Part shown: piece after piece, positions 17,883 through 25,563 of the stretch
Numbering within the stretch: position 1 is the stretch's first letter
Layout: the number at the start of each line of letters is the position of its first letter
DNA from: Mycobacterium rhizamassiliense
GTDB lineage: Bacteria; Actinomycetota; Actinomycetes; Mycobacteriales; Mycobacteriaceae
NCBI RefSeq assembly: GCF_900157375.1
Contig: NZ_LT721901.1
Span: forward strand, 4,421,685 to 4,485,684
Reading direction: 5' to 3'
DNA length: 64,000 nucleotides
Position numbers and translations under genes: made by a program
The notes under the pieces: model-generated
Databases searched by the model: none
What the model saw: the letters and a program-made list of their open reading frames with translations, nothing else
What the model was told of the DNA's origin: nothing

Positions 17883-18941
17883 CTATCGGGAAGCGGCGCG
17901 CAGGACGCCGCGCGGCAGTAGTAGGGGCAGATCGTTGTAGGTGACGATGCCGGGAGGCGCCGAGACGACGGCGGGTATCGCGATGATCGCCGGCACGGCG
18001 GTGATAGTGAGGCCCAACATGATGAAGTCGTCGAGCATCGTGCCCTCAAAGTCCGGTGGCGGGAGGAAGCTCAGTGTGGTCTTGATGGTCGGCCGGCCCT
18101 GCACCTCGATGGTGTATCCCATGTCCAGCGGCCAATCCGGTTCCAGCGCTTGCCCTTTACGCCATTGGCCGCCGATTTCGATGACCTCTCGGTCAGCCAA
18201 AATTCCCTTCCAGCGAACGTGGATGCCCGCGACGCAACCCTTCGCGATGGTCCAGTCCCCGGGCAGTTGGAGGTCCTCGGTGGTCTGGGCGTATTCGGCT
18301 TCACAGCGGACTTCGTCGAGTTCGACGCCGAGCGCATCGGCGAGCAGCAAGACGCCGTCGCGGAAGATGCCGGATCCTTTCTCGGTGACAGCTGGAAGGT
18401 CCGGCTGATCTATGGGGCAACCGAAGCCCATGGGTATCTCGGTCGCCGGTGAGTTGTAGATCGTAGTATCAAAGGATTCCAGTACCGACACTTTGTCCAC
18501 CCGGTCGGAGAGCCCCGCCGACACGATGGCGAAAAGCTGAATGAAACCCGGGTTGATGCCGCTGCCGAAGATGCTCGATCCGCCCCGTTCGCAGGCTTCG
18601 GCGATGCGATCGCGGCCCGCACCCAGGAAGTGGCCGGTGATGAAACCGGCGGTGCCGACGACGTTGACGCCCGCCTCGAGGATGCGGACCAGCTCGTCGA
18701 CGTCGGCGAACATCGGGTTGTAGACCACGCAGTCCGGCTTGAGCGCGAGCAACGCCTCAATGTCGTTGGTGGCCTTCAGATTCAGCGGCTCGATCCCACA
18801 CAGCTCGCCGACGTCGCGCCCGGCCTTGTCCGGCGACCACGCGTAGCACCCGACGAGCTCGAGCGTCGGGTTCGCGGCTATCGCCTTGACCGAGCTCTTG
18901 CCGACGTTACCCGTCGTCCACTGGACGACCCGATAGGTCAA
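17883..18941 (-). CDS. DapB-like NAD(P)H-dependent oxidoreductase
   Basis: The protein has 352 residues, starting at TTG 18941 with a GTGAGGAG ribosome site that also contains the stop of the upstream gene. The N-terminus has the Rossmann motif QWTTGNVGKSS, followed by the GINPGF segment typical of dihydrodipicolinate-reductase-like and 2,4-diaminopentanoate-dehydrogenase-like proteins. Two related genes occur in the same island at 23700 and 26481. True DapB enzymes are about 245-270 residues long and sit with lysine genes. These longer relatives are common in mycobacterial accessory clusters, and their substrates are mostly unknown. I infer a redox step on a pathway intermediate rather than lysine biosynthesis. 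Confidence 0.8.
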   Translation of the reverse strand: MTYRVVQWTTGNVGKSSVKAIAANPTLELVGCYAWSPDKAGRDVGELCGIEPLNLKATNDIEALLALKPDCVVYNPMFADVDELVRILEAGVNVVGTAGFITGHFLGAGRDRIAEACERGGSSIFGSGINPGFIQLFAIVSAGLSDRVDKVSVLESFDTTIYNSPATEIPMGFGCPIDQPDLPAVTEKGSGIFRDGVLLLADALGVELDEVRCEAEYAQTTEDLQLPGDWTIAKGCVAGIHVRWKGILADREVIEIGGQWRKGQALEPDWPLDMGYTIEVQGRPTIKTTLSFLPPPDFEGTMLDDFIMLGLTITAVPAIIAIPAVVSAPPGIVTYNDLPLLLPRGVLRAASR

Positions 18942-18954
18942 GGCGCCAGACTCC

Positions 18955-19374
18955 TCACGGGTGCGACGGCGCATGCTGGCGGGCCAGCCGCTCGTCGTGA
19001 ATCCTGACGAGTTCACGGAACCCGAGCCGGTGGTACTTCGGTATCGGCTGGATGCCCCACACGTCTTGGGCGGTGGCCTTGCCCTCGGCACCCTCCGGCG
19101 GGCCGAACGGAGGGTAGGGGTACTTGCACTCCAATGTGTCGTTGGAATACCGGATCTTGAGTAGCTCGCTGCAGATCTCGGTGAGGCTCAGTGTCGGGTA
19201 GCCGTAGTAAACCGCCATGAACGGCAGCGTGAAGGCGCCTTCGAACACCAGGGCCACCAGGCACACCAACACGGCACGCTTGATCCACTTGTGCATGCGC
19301 GCGTAGTACGGCGTGGTCCCCGGCTCGAGATCGGCGGCCGGGTCTTTGTCTTCGGTGGTAGACGGTGCGGTCAT
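18955..19374 (-). CDS. Small membrane-anchored protein of the NorQD cluster, unknown function
   Basis: This 139-residue protein has one strong membrane span near residues 30-55 (VLVCLVALVFEGAFTLPFMA). It is followed by an approximately 85-residue polar domain containing two cysteines about 15 residues apart (EICSELL and LECKYP) and a proline-rich stretch. The C-terminal end is basic and His-containing. The start is ATG 19374 with AAGGAG upstream, 11 bases after the stop of the membrane-protein gene at 19386. I do not recognise the family. Position suggests it is a subunit or accessory of the complex formed by the polytopic proteins. A Cys pair could form a disulfide if the domain faces outward, which is inference. 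Confidence 0.65.
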   Translation of the reverse strand: MTAPSTTEDKDPAADLEPGTTPYYARMHKWIKRAVLVCLVALVFEGAFTLPFMAVYYGYPTLSLTEICSELLKIRYSNDTLECKYPYPPFGPPEGAEGKATAQDVWGIQPIPKYHRLGFRELVRIHDERLARQHAPSHP

Positions 19375-19385
19375 GGTTGCGCTCC

Positions 19386-20081
19386 TTAGTCGGAGAAGAT
19401 TTCTCGATTGACGGTGTGCAGGTAGGGGATGGCGAGGAACGGGGTGATGTAGAAGATGTCGTAGAGCCACCAGCCGATCACCGGGAAAACGACACCGGCG
19501 TAGCGCACGTCGGCGAACATCGTCATGTTGAACACGTAGGCGGACCAGATCACCACGCCCATCCAGCAGGTGACGACCATCCATTGATGGCCCCAGCGCT
19601 TCATCTGCAGGAAGCCGATGGCCGCGGCCACCCGCATGGAGAACACCGTCAGGATCAACCCCGCGACGTAGGCCTTCTCGCCGGGTCCCGCGGCACCCCC
19701 GACCCAAAGCTCGTTGTAATGCCAGAAATAGCCGGCGTCGAACATGTTGCCCCAGCCGACCATCAGCACCCGGTTGATCAGCGTGTGGTTGGCCACCAGA
19801 TCCAAGGCCCAGCCCAGGCTGTTGAGCATCCCGTCGATCAGGGTCAGGTAGCCGATCAGCGTCACGATCATCGGCCGCACCGACAGGCCTTCCCGCAGGG
19901 CCTGGCGCTGCAGCCAGACGCCGCGCATGAAGATGGGGAACCCGATCAGACCCGGCGCCCACATACCCATCAGGGCGGCGCCGACGATCATCCACTTGTC
20001 GGCGCGGCGCTGAGCCAGGCGCGATTCGTCGTGGTGAGCCTCGAGGCCGACCGAATTCGCTTGCGGGGCAGAAAGAGTCAC
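19386..20081 (-). CDS. Polytopic His-rich membrane protein, copy 2 (putative NorQD client)
   Basis: About 231 residues with five or six hydrophobic spans. Short loops carry ANHTL, FWHYNELW, RWGHQW and YLHTVNRE, plus a conserved acidic FDAGY and MFADVR. It is about 70-75% identical to the copy at 22733, and the His/Glu/Asp motifs are the best conserved part. I choose GTG 20081, whose GTGA overlaps the stop of the 42-residue micro-ORF. GTG 20093 would add four residues. It does not show the PmoC/AmoC Asp-x3-His motif, NorB histidines or the AveC signature, so I leave the family open. Metal binding is inferred from conserved polar residues next to membrane spans and from the NorQ/NorD neighbours. 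Confidence 0.7.
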   Translation of the reverse strand: MTLSAPQANSVGLEAHHDESRLAQRRADKWMIVGAALMGMWAPGLIGFPIFMRGVWLQRQALREGLSVRPMIVTLIGYLTLIDGMLNSLGWALDLVANHTLINRVLMVGWGNMFDAGYFWHYNELWVGGAAGPGEKAYVAGLILTVFSMRVAAAIGFLQMKRWGHQWMVVTCWMGVVIWSAYVFNMTMFADVRYAGVVFPVIGWWLYDIFYITPFLAIPYLHTVNREIFSD

Positions 20082-20206
20082 AGATCCCACCACCCTCGGG
20101 CGAACGACATGTACAGCTGGATGCCGAACATCACCACCAGGTAGCCGTAGATGAAGATCTGGAAGACGATCAGCGCCCTCTTGCGCTTCTGCTCCTGTTG
20201 ATCCAT
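20078..20206 (-). CDS. 42-residue single-span membrane micro-protein
   Basis: The ORF starts at ATG 20206 with a strong AAAGGAG 8-9 bases upstream. It encodes a polar, basic head (MDQQEQKRKR) followed by one hydrophobic helix (about residues 11-35) and ends RGWWDL. Its TGA overlaps the GTG start of the membrane-protein gene at 20081, which is strong evidence for translational coupling. A comparable 34-residue ORF accompanies the other membrane-protein copy. Small single-span subunits are common in membrane enzyme complexes, so a structural subunit is a reasonable inference. It is short enough to be missed by routine gene calling. Confidence 0.7.
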   Translation of the reverse strand: MDQQEQKRKRALIVFQIFIYGYLVVMFGIQLYMSFARGWWDL

Positions 20207-20221
20207 GCCGATTGCTCCTTT

Positions 20222-21022
20222 CTAACGACTGCTCGAGGCATTCGAGGGGGCCAGGCTGGCCGCCGCGACTTCACGTAGACCGTCGGTGACGGCGCCGTCG
20301 ATGCTCAGCGGCGCGAGTATGCACGCGTCGGCCGCGTCCAATTCGGTTGCGCCGGCGGCGATCAGCTGGGCCGCGGTGACCAGCACCCTGGTCGACGGCG
20401 GCTCGAAGTGAAAGGCCTCGTCGGCGGTGCGGATCGCGACCGCGCATCCGACCAGCCGCTTCGCCGTGGCCAACGGAATTCCCGATTCGGCGACGATCAC
20501 CTCGGCCTCGCGGTCGGGCGGCAGGTAGTGAATCGCGAGCGTGGCGAACCGTTGGCGGAACGAGGGTTTGAGCTCCTTGAGCGAGCTGCGATATGCGGGG
20601 TTGTACGAGCACACCAGCATGAACTCTTGCGGTGCCTGCACCACCTCGCCGGCCCGGTCGAGGTAGAGCGAACGCCGGTGGTCGGTGAGCGAATGCAGGA
20701 TCGCCAGTGAGTCGTGGCGGGCCTCGACGACTTCGTCGAGGTAGCAGATCGCGCCGGCCTTGACCGCCCGGGTCAGCGGGCCATCGGTCCACACTACGTC
20801 GCCGCCGGTCACCATGAAGCGGCCGACGAGATCGGAGCTGGTGAGGTCGTCGTGACAACTGATGGTGACCACGGGGCGTTGCAGCAGTGAGCCCATGTGT
20901 TCGACGAACCGGGTCTTTCCGCAGCCCGTCGGGCCGGTCAGCATCACCGGGATGCACCGGTGGAACGCCTGCTCGAACAGCTGAACTTCGTTGCCGTTGG
21001 CGAAATATGTCTCGGTGGTCAT
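20222..21022 (-). CDS. norQ-like: MoxR-family AAA+ ATPase, NorQ/CbbQ type
   Basis: A 266-residue AAA+ protein with Walker A GPTGCGKT near residue 30, Walker B ICYLDEV near 95, and a NorQ-like segment VCSYNPAYRSSLKELKPSFRQRF. The start is ATG 21022 with GAGGAAG upstream, and the longer open frame upstream overlaps norD and lacks similarity. NorQ/CbbQ proteins pair with a NorD/CbbO VWA protein to remodel or insert metal into enzymes such as nitric oxide reductase and RuBisCO. The VWA partner lies directly upstream (22 bases), but none of the known clients is present. The flanking membrane proteins are the likely client, by inference. Confidence 0.9.
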   Translation of the reverse strand: MTTETYFANGNEVQLFEQAFHRCIPVMLTGPTGCGKTRFVEHMGSLLQRPVVTISCHDDLTSSDLVGRFMVTGGDVVWTDGPLTRAVKAGAICYLDEVVEARHDSLAILHSLTDHRRSLYLDRAGEVVQAPQEFMLVCSYNPAYRSSLKELKPSFRQRFATLAIHYLPPDREAEVIVAESGIPLATAKRLVGCAVAIRTADEAFHFEPPSTRVLVTAAQLIAAGATELDAADACILAPLSIDGAVTDGLREVAAASLAPSNASSSR

Positions 21023-21044
21023 CTCTTCCTCAGCTGGGTGGCGG

Positions 21045-22574
21045 TCACGCGGCGACCAGTTCGCGATGGACATGGGCAAGTACCCGGGGCAGTTCTTCGA
21101 TGCGCCGGATCCGCTGCGACCGGCGTGGCCCGAATACCTCGGGGAGGGGATCGACCCGCGTCGGGCCCACGCCGACGTAGTACATCGACACGCCGGCATC
21201 GTTGGCCTCCTCGACGGCGTGCGCGGCGTCGGCCCAGGCGTACCGGCCCTCGTAGCCTTCGTCGGAGATCAGCCCGTCGCCGATGATGATCAGCAGGCGC
21301 CGCTCGGCGGGCTGTGCCAGCAGCCGGCTCGTCAGATGGCGAAGTGGCGCACCGAGTCTGGTGTACCCGCGCGTCGACAGGCCCAGCCCGCTGGGCGGCA
21401 CGAACCGGCGGTCTTCGAAGTCCTTCAGGCATCGCACCTCGACGCGATGGCGGGTGTTGCCGGTGAATACGAAGACACCATGCGGTTCGCGTGCCAGCGT
21501 CATGGCGCGCGAAAGCGCGTCGGCACAGGACAATTCGAGCTGGAAAACTCGACCGCCATGCACCCCCAACGACGAACTGCCGTCGAGCAGCAACGCCGCG
21601 GTCACGTCGCGGCTGCTGGGCAGCAACTCGCGAAAGACCCTCGGCTCCTTGGCCTCGCCGGTGGACAGGTCGATGTAGTGGTTGACGTATTGGTCGACGT
21701 CGAGGTCAGAACCGTCCTCGAGACGATTGGTCATCGCGCGATGGGTGTGTTCCTCGAACCACTTGCGCACGTCGACGGCCACCGGAACCGGGCGGCGGGT
21801 GTGCCGGCCGTCGGTGTGCTCGATGACGGCGACGTGGTCGCGCATGAATCGCTGCGTCCACATGTTCCATTCGGGATAGGGGATCCCGGGCCGGTGTTGC
21901 GGTGTGACGTCGAAGTCGTTGTCCTGCGGCCGGCTCGGTGGTGGCAGGTTGGGATTGCGCACGCCGCCATCGCCACCGACGGGAACCGAGTACGGCCGGG
22001 GGATGCGCTTCTGCGTCGTCGTCCAGGGCATCCGGCCGAAGCTGCGCCGCAACTTGTCGGTCAAGCCCTGCGGTGCCGTGTAGGCCAGCGGCAAGCTGCC
22101 CAGCAGCGGATCAATCGTCAGGTCCTGGCCGGTGGCCGCTAAAGCGATTGCTCGGCTGAGCATCTCGGCCGCATCCATGTCACCGGCCTGCGCGTCCAGA
22201 TCGGGGAGTAGCCGCTGGACATCGGGGAGCAGCCCCGGCCACCGCGACGCAATCCAGCCCAGGGCGACGCCGGCTTCGACGAGCGTGAGCGCGCGTAGCT
22301 CGCGGGCCGCCAGCTCGTTGAGGCGATACTCGGTGACGCGGTCCTTGGACGGCGAACACTGCAGGGCCACACCACAGGTCAGGGTCCGGCGCGTCCACTC
22401 CGGCGCCGCCGGGTAGGGGACGTGGACGAAGGAGAGCGCCGCGTTCAGCCCGAAGCTCCGCCGTTCGCCGGTGACGAGCCGGACGCCTTCGCGGCGTTGC
22501 TCGCTGAGCGCCACCGCCGTCACGGCGCAACTGCGTTCCAGCGCCATCGCATGCGCATCGGAATGCTCAGCCAT
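21045..22574 (-). CDS. norD-like: NorD/CbbO-type von Willebrand factor A protein
   Basis: The 509-residue product has a C-terminal VWA domain (about 320-500). The MIDAS motif is DGSSS within LLLDGSSSLG, and a later GDG segment (IIGDGLISDEGYEG) supports metal coordination. The N-terminal 300 residues are alpha-helical and NorD-like, with a proline-rich linker around 190-235. NorD/CbbO proteins act with the AAA+ NorQ/CbbQ ATPase and bring it to the target metalloenzyme. The start is ATG 22574, 9 bases after the 34-residue membrane ORF. The ribosome site is weak, so coupling to that ORF is likely. Its position between the two membrane-protein copies points to a role in maturing that complex. Confidence 0.88.
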   Translation of the reverse strand: MAEHSDAHAMALERSCAVTAVALSEQRREGVRLVTGERRSFGLNAALSFVHVPYPAAPEWTRRTLTCGVALQCSPSKDRVTEYRLNELAARELRALTLVEAGVALGWIASRWPGLLPDVQRLLPDLDAQAGDMDAAEMLSRAIALAATGQDLTIDPLLGSLPLAYTAPQGLTDKLRRSFGRMPWTTTQKRIPRPYSVPVGGDGGVRNPNLPPPSRPQDNDFDVTPQHRPGIPYPEWNMWTQRFMRDHVAVIEHTDGRHTRRPVPVAVDVRKWFEEHTHRAMTNRLEDGSDLDVDQYVNHYIDLSTGEAKEPRVFRELLPSSRDVTAALLLDGSSSLGVHGGRVFQLELSCADALSRAMTLAREPHGVFVFTGNTRHRVEVRCLKDFEDRRFVPPSGLGLSTRGYTRLGAPLRHLTSRLLAQPAERRLLIIIGDGLISDEGYEGRYAWADAAHAVEEANDAGVSMYYVGVGPTRVDPLPEVFGPRRSQRIRRIEELPRVLAHVHRELVAA

Positions 22575-22583
22575 CGGCGGAAT

Positions 22584-22688
22584 TCAGAACGTGCCGATGT
22601 TGGAGAACAGCCAGTACCAGAACCAGATGATCAGTCCGGTGCCGCCCCACGCTGCGACGTAGCGAAGGATCTCCCACAGATAACCCAT
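22584..22688 (-). CDS. 34-residue single-span membrane micro-protein
   Basis: The ORF starts at ATG 22688 with GAGGAAG six bases upstream and encodes a 34-residue, very aromatic hydrophobic helix (MGYLWEILRY, then LIIWFWYWLF). It lies between the membrane-protein copy at 22733 and norD, mirroring the 42-residue ORF that precedes the other copy. The good ribosome site and conserved layout argue for a translated gene. The function is unknown. A small subunit of the membrane complex, or a regulator of NorD recruitment, would fit. Confidence 0.6.
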   Translation of the reverse strand: MGYLWEILRYVAAWGGTGLIIWFWYWLFSNIGTF

Positions 22689-22732
22689 GATGTGACTTCC
22701 TCGGTGACGTAGTGGATTTCGGCTCGCGCATT

Positions 22733-23443
22733 TCAGTCGGAGAAGAGTTCGCGGTTGACGGTGTGCAGGTAGGGGATGGCGAGGAAGGGGGTGATGTAGA
22801 AGATGTCGTAGAGCCACCAGCCGACGACCGGCAGCACGACGCCGGCGAACCGCACGTCGGCGAACATCGTCATGTTGAAGACGTAGGTAATCCAGATCAC
22901 CACGCCCATCCAGCAGGTGACGACCATCCATTGATGGCCCCACCGCTTCATCTGCAGGAAGCCGATGGCGGCGGCGATGCGCATGGTGAAGACGGTCAGG
23001 ATCAGGCCGACTTCCATGGCCTTTTCGCCGGGGCCGGCCGCGCCGCCGACCCAAAGCTCGTTGTAGTGCCAGAAGTAGCCGGCGTCGAACATGTTGCCCC
23101 AGCCGTTGAGCAGCACTCGCGCCAGAATGGTGTGGTTCGCCACCAGGTCGAGCGCCCATCCGACGGTGTTGATCGCGGCGTCGATGATGACGAGGTAGCC
23201 GAGCAACGTGACCAGCATCGGCCGCACCGATAGGCCGTCGCGTTGGGCGCGGCGCAGCAAGCGCACTCCCCAGAGGAACAGCGGCAAGCCGAAGACGCCG
23301 AGGGCCGCGGTGCCGATCAGCAGACTGCCGGAGATGAGCCACTTGTCGGCCTGGCGCTGCGCGAGTTGCGAGCGTTCCATGTGTTCGTCGATGGTGAGGC
23401 TCGCCGGCGCGCCGCCGGTTGACTCGATCTTCGGCAGATTCAC
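22733..23443 (-). CDS. Polytopic His-rich membrane protein, copy 1 (putative NorQD client)
   Basis: This is the first gene of the minus-strand operon: 236 residues, starting at GTG 23443 with GGGGAGGG upstream. It shares with the copy at 19386 the motifs ANHT, NMFDAGYFWHYNELW, AAGPGEKA, RWGHQWMVV and YLHTVNRE, and five or six predicted spans. The N-terminal 35 residues differ and are soluble-looking. High DNA similarity between the two copies indicates a fairly recent duplication inside the operon. The family is not recognised. Conserved His, Glu and Asp residues in the loops suggest a metal or quinone site, but this is inference. Confidence 0.7.
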   Translation of the reverse strand: MNLPKIESTGGAPASLTIDEHMERSQLAQRQADKWLISGSLLIGTAALGVFGLPLFLWGVRLLRRAQRDGLSVRPMLVTLLGYLVIIDAAINTVGWALDLVANHTILARVLLNGWGNMFDAGYFWHYNELWVGGAAGPGEKAMEVGLILTVFTMRIAAAIGFLQMKRWGHQWMVVTCWMGVVIWITYVFNMTMFADVRFAGVVLPVVGWWLYDIFYITPFLAIPYLHTVNRELFSD

Positions 23444-23484
23444 TAACCCTCCCCGTCATCGACACTGATTGGCTCGGCGTCTGC

Positions 23485-23512
23485 ACTATAACAGGCTGAC
23501 TAGAGTCAGCAA
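23485..23512 (-). promoter_or_regulatory. Promoter of the NorQD/P450 operon with embedded operator
   Basis: Read on the minus strand, TTGCTG (23512-23507) and TATAGT (23490-23485) are spaced by 16 bases, a sigma-70-type promoter about 45 bases upstream of GTG 23443. Between them lies GCTGACTAGAGTCAGC (23495-23510), a perfect 7+7 inverted repeat with a 2-base centre. Binding there would block polymerase. The same motif recurs at 23605 and 25565. Confidence 0.65.
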
Positions 23513-23604
23513 AAGACGTGGAGCGGGTCTGTGCCATTGCGTGGCATAGCACTAGGAATTCGGCCTGTTAGCGCTGTGTAGGCCCCGCATCGCAGCCACT
23601 ACTA

Positions 23605-23658
23605 CTGACGAAAGTCAGCTCTGAATCGTTGACACACCGTTCGGCGGATGCCTACGCT
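23605..23658 (+). promoter_or_regulatory. Promoter and operator of the DapB-like gene at 23700
   Basis: An inverted repeat, CTGACGAAAGTCAG (23605-23618, CTGAC/GTCAG arms), lies just upstream of TTGACA (23629-23634). After 18 bases comes TACGCT (23653-23658), a mycobacterial TANNNT-type -10. The repeat matches the sites at 23495-23510 and 25565-25576, so this divergent 256-bp region probably answers to one repressor. The rest of 23444-23699 shows no gene. Confidence 0.55.
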
Positions 23659-23699
23659 CAGCGAGCGCTCAGCCCTTCCGGCCACACAAAGGAGTAGCA

Positions 23700-24800
23700 A
23701 TGACACTCAACTCGCCGGCCGAGAACAAATATCGCGTGATCCAGTGGGGCGTAGGCAATGTCGGGACGATCGCGCTGCGTCACTTCGCGCACAACCCCGC
23801 GTTCGAAGTCGTCGGCGTGCTCTGCAACCGCCCCGAGAAGGTGGGTAAGGATGCCGGGGAGCTCGTCGGGGTGGCGCCGATCGGGGTGCTCGCCACCACC
23901 GACAAGGCCGAGATCGAAGCGCTCGACGCCGATTGCGTGTTCTACGCGCCGTTGTGGTCCGACCCCGACGAAGTCTGTCGCCTGCTGCGCTCGGGCAAGA
24001 ATGTCGTTGCCTCCGGTGGTGCCTGGTGGTTTCGCACCGAGCACAGCCAGGCCGACATCGACAAGATCGACGCGGCCTGCCACGAGGGCGGGACGTCGTT
24101 TCATGCCGGCGGCGTCAACCCCGGCTTCGCCGGAGACCTCCTGGTCCTGACGCTGGCCCGCATCGTCAGCCGCATCGATGCCATCCACATCTACGAGGTG
24201 GTGAATTTCGGCAAGGACACGCTGAAGTACCTGCACGAGATGGGGATGGGGGACACACCCGAGGAGTTCAGGGCCGGGCCGAACCTGCTGGGCAACGCCT
24301 GGCCGTTGTTCGCGCAATCGATGGCCATGGTGGTCGACGGCTTCGGGAAGACGGTCGACAAATACACGACGGACGTCGAACTGGGCACGGCAATCCGCGA
24401 CATCCCTTTTGAGGGCGGGCCGACCAGCGACATGCCCGGCTTCAAGGGCACCATCAAGAAGGGCACCGTCGCCTCGCAGCACCACAAGTGGACGACGTGG
24501 GTGGACGACAAGCCGCTCATCACCTTTCACGAGATGTACACGATGGACGACTACGACGCCATTGAGCCCCGGCCGGATTGGGGCGGGCACTACCACTACC
24601 GCATCGTGATCGAGGGCGACGAGCCCACCGAGCTGATCCTGCAGGCGCCGGCCGATCCGCAGGGCAACTACCCCAAGCCGGGCTATACCTGGACCGCGAT
24701 GGGCCCGGCGAACACGGTTCCGGCCGTCTGCGACGCGGCGCCAGGGTTTCTCACCCACAAGGAACTCGGGCTGGTGCCGTTACTCGGTGTGGTGCGATAG
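23700..24800 (+). CDS. DapB-like NAD(P)H-dependent oxidoreductase
   Basis: The 366-residue product starts at ATG 23700 with AAAGGAG upstream. It has the Rossmann motif QWGVGNVGTIA and the GGVNPGFAG segment shared with the paralogues at 17883 and 26481. The C-terminal part belongs to the dihydrodipicolinate-reductase/diaminopentanoate-dehydrogenase-like group. It is transcribed divergently from the NorQD operon and faces a TetR gene (stops 20 bases apart). The repeated operator in front of it indicates co-regulation with that operon. The substrate is unknown. Having three divergent copies in one island suggests three distinct intermediates or chain lengths rather than redundancy. Confidence 0.8.
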   Translation: MTLNSPAENKYRVIQWGVGNVGTIALRHFAHNPAFEVVGVLCNRPEKVGKDAGELVGVAPIGVLATTDKAEIEALDADCVFYAPLWSDPDEVCRLLRSGKNVVASGGAWWFRTEHSQADIDKIDAACHEGGTSFHAGGVNPGFAGDLLVLTLARIVSRIDAIHIYEVVNFGKDTLKYLHEMGMGDTPEEFRAGPNLLGNAWPLFAQSMAMVVDGFGKTVDKYTTDVELGTAIRDIPFEGGPTSDMPGFKGTIKKGTVASQHHKWTTWVDDKPLITFHEMYTMDDYDAIEPRPDWGGHYHYRIVIEGDEPTELILQAPADPQGNYPKPGYTWTAMGPANTVPAVCDAAPGFLTHKELGLVPLLGVVR

Positions 24801-24820
24801 CCGCGAAAGACCCTGTGGTG

Positions 24821-25420
24821 TCAGGGCTTTAGGCTGCGCAATGTCCTGGCAATGTAGTCTTCCAGCAACGTGTGACCCGTCGGCCAGTGGTTGGTGGTGA
24901 TCAACAACGCATACAGGCCCAGCAGGAAGAACACCGCGCTGTTCATCGCATTGACGTCCGAGTCCGTCTCGCCGCGTTCTTGGGCAAGCGCGATTTCCTG
25001 GGCGACCAGGACGATCAACGGGTGATCCCTGCCGTCCTCGGTCTGCGGCCGGGTCTGGGAGAAGTGCAGCGCGAGAAAGTCATTGAAGAGCCGGTCGCCC
25101 AGCCGACGCTCCAGCCCGACCACCAGCCGGACGGCCTCGTTCAATGCCGAAGCGAGATCGTGCTTGGACTTGAGGAACTGCGCGAATTGCTTTGCTATCC
25201 GGTCCTCTTCGCGGCGCTCCAGTTCGAGCAGCACATGCTCCTTGGTGGGGAAGTGGAAGAAGAAGGTACCGTGGGCGACTCCCGCCGCGGCCACGATGGC
25301 GCTGACGTCGGCGTCGGCCATTCCGGCGCGGGCGAATTCCGCGATCGCGGCGCCCATCAAGCGCTCCCGCGTCTGCAGGCGCTTGGCCTCTCGCGCAGAC
25401 ACTCGGTCCGTCACAGCCAT
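24821..25420 (-). CDS. TetR-family transcriptional regulator (likely island repressor)
   Basis: The product has about 199 residues with an N-terminal helix-turn-helix (TRERLMGAAIAEFARAG, then VSAIVAAAGVAHGTFFFHF). ATG 25420 has AGGAAAG at good spacing. GTG 25432 in frame would add four residues. It sits between the DapB-like gene and the SDR, and all three surrounding promoters carry the CTGACT-N2-AGTCAG inverted repeat. One of these lies in its own divergent upstream region. It is therefore the natural candidate for binding that motif. Another 5+5 inverted repeat (GACTC/GAGTC, 25442-25457) lies close to its own start and may be a second site. The ligand is unknown, plausibly a pathway acyl-CoA or hydrophobic substrate. 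Confidence 0.85.
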   Translation of the reverse strand: MAVTDRVSAREAKRLQTRERLMGAAIAEFARAGMADADVSAIVAAAGVAHGTFFFHFPTKEHVLLELERREEDRIAKQFAQFLKSKHDLASALNEAVRLVVGLERRLGDRLFNDFLALHFSQTRPQTEDGRDHPLIVLVAQEIALAQERGETDSDVNAMNSAVFFLLGLYALLITTNHWPTGHTLLEDYIARTLRSLKP

Positions 25421-25563
25421 TTCTTTCCTCACGGTTGACCCGACTCATGTAAGAGTCTGGAGGCTAACCAGCTCATTATGCCGTGTTGCGGCCAAAAAGG
25501 CTTGCACAACTTGATCATTGTTGGTTCAGGCCGACCCGCGTGCATCTCGGCACCGCAAATTCA

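Noticed and set aside
17883..18941. Lysine-pathway DapB
   Set aside because: It is about 90 residues too long, has two paralogues in a P450 island and no lysine genes nearby.
19386..23443. Assignment of the membrane proteins as PmoC/AmoC copper monooxygenase subunits
   Set aside because: Size and spans are similar, but the Asp-x3-His-x12-His copper motif is missing and no PmoA or PmoB is present. NorB was rejected for lack of its histidine set.
19386..23443. Assignment of the membrane proteins as AveC-type spirocyclases
   Set aside because: They are too short, and I cannot recognise the AveC motifs in them.
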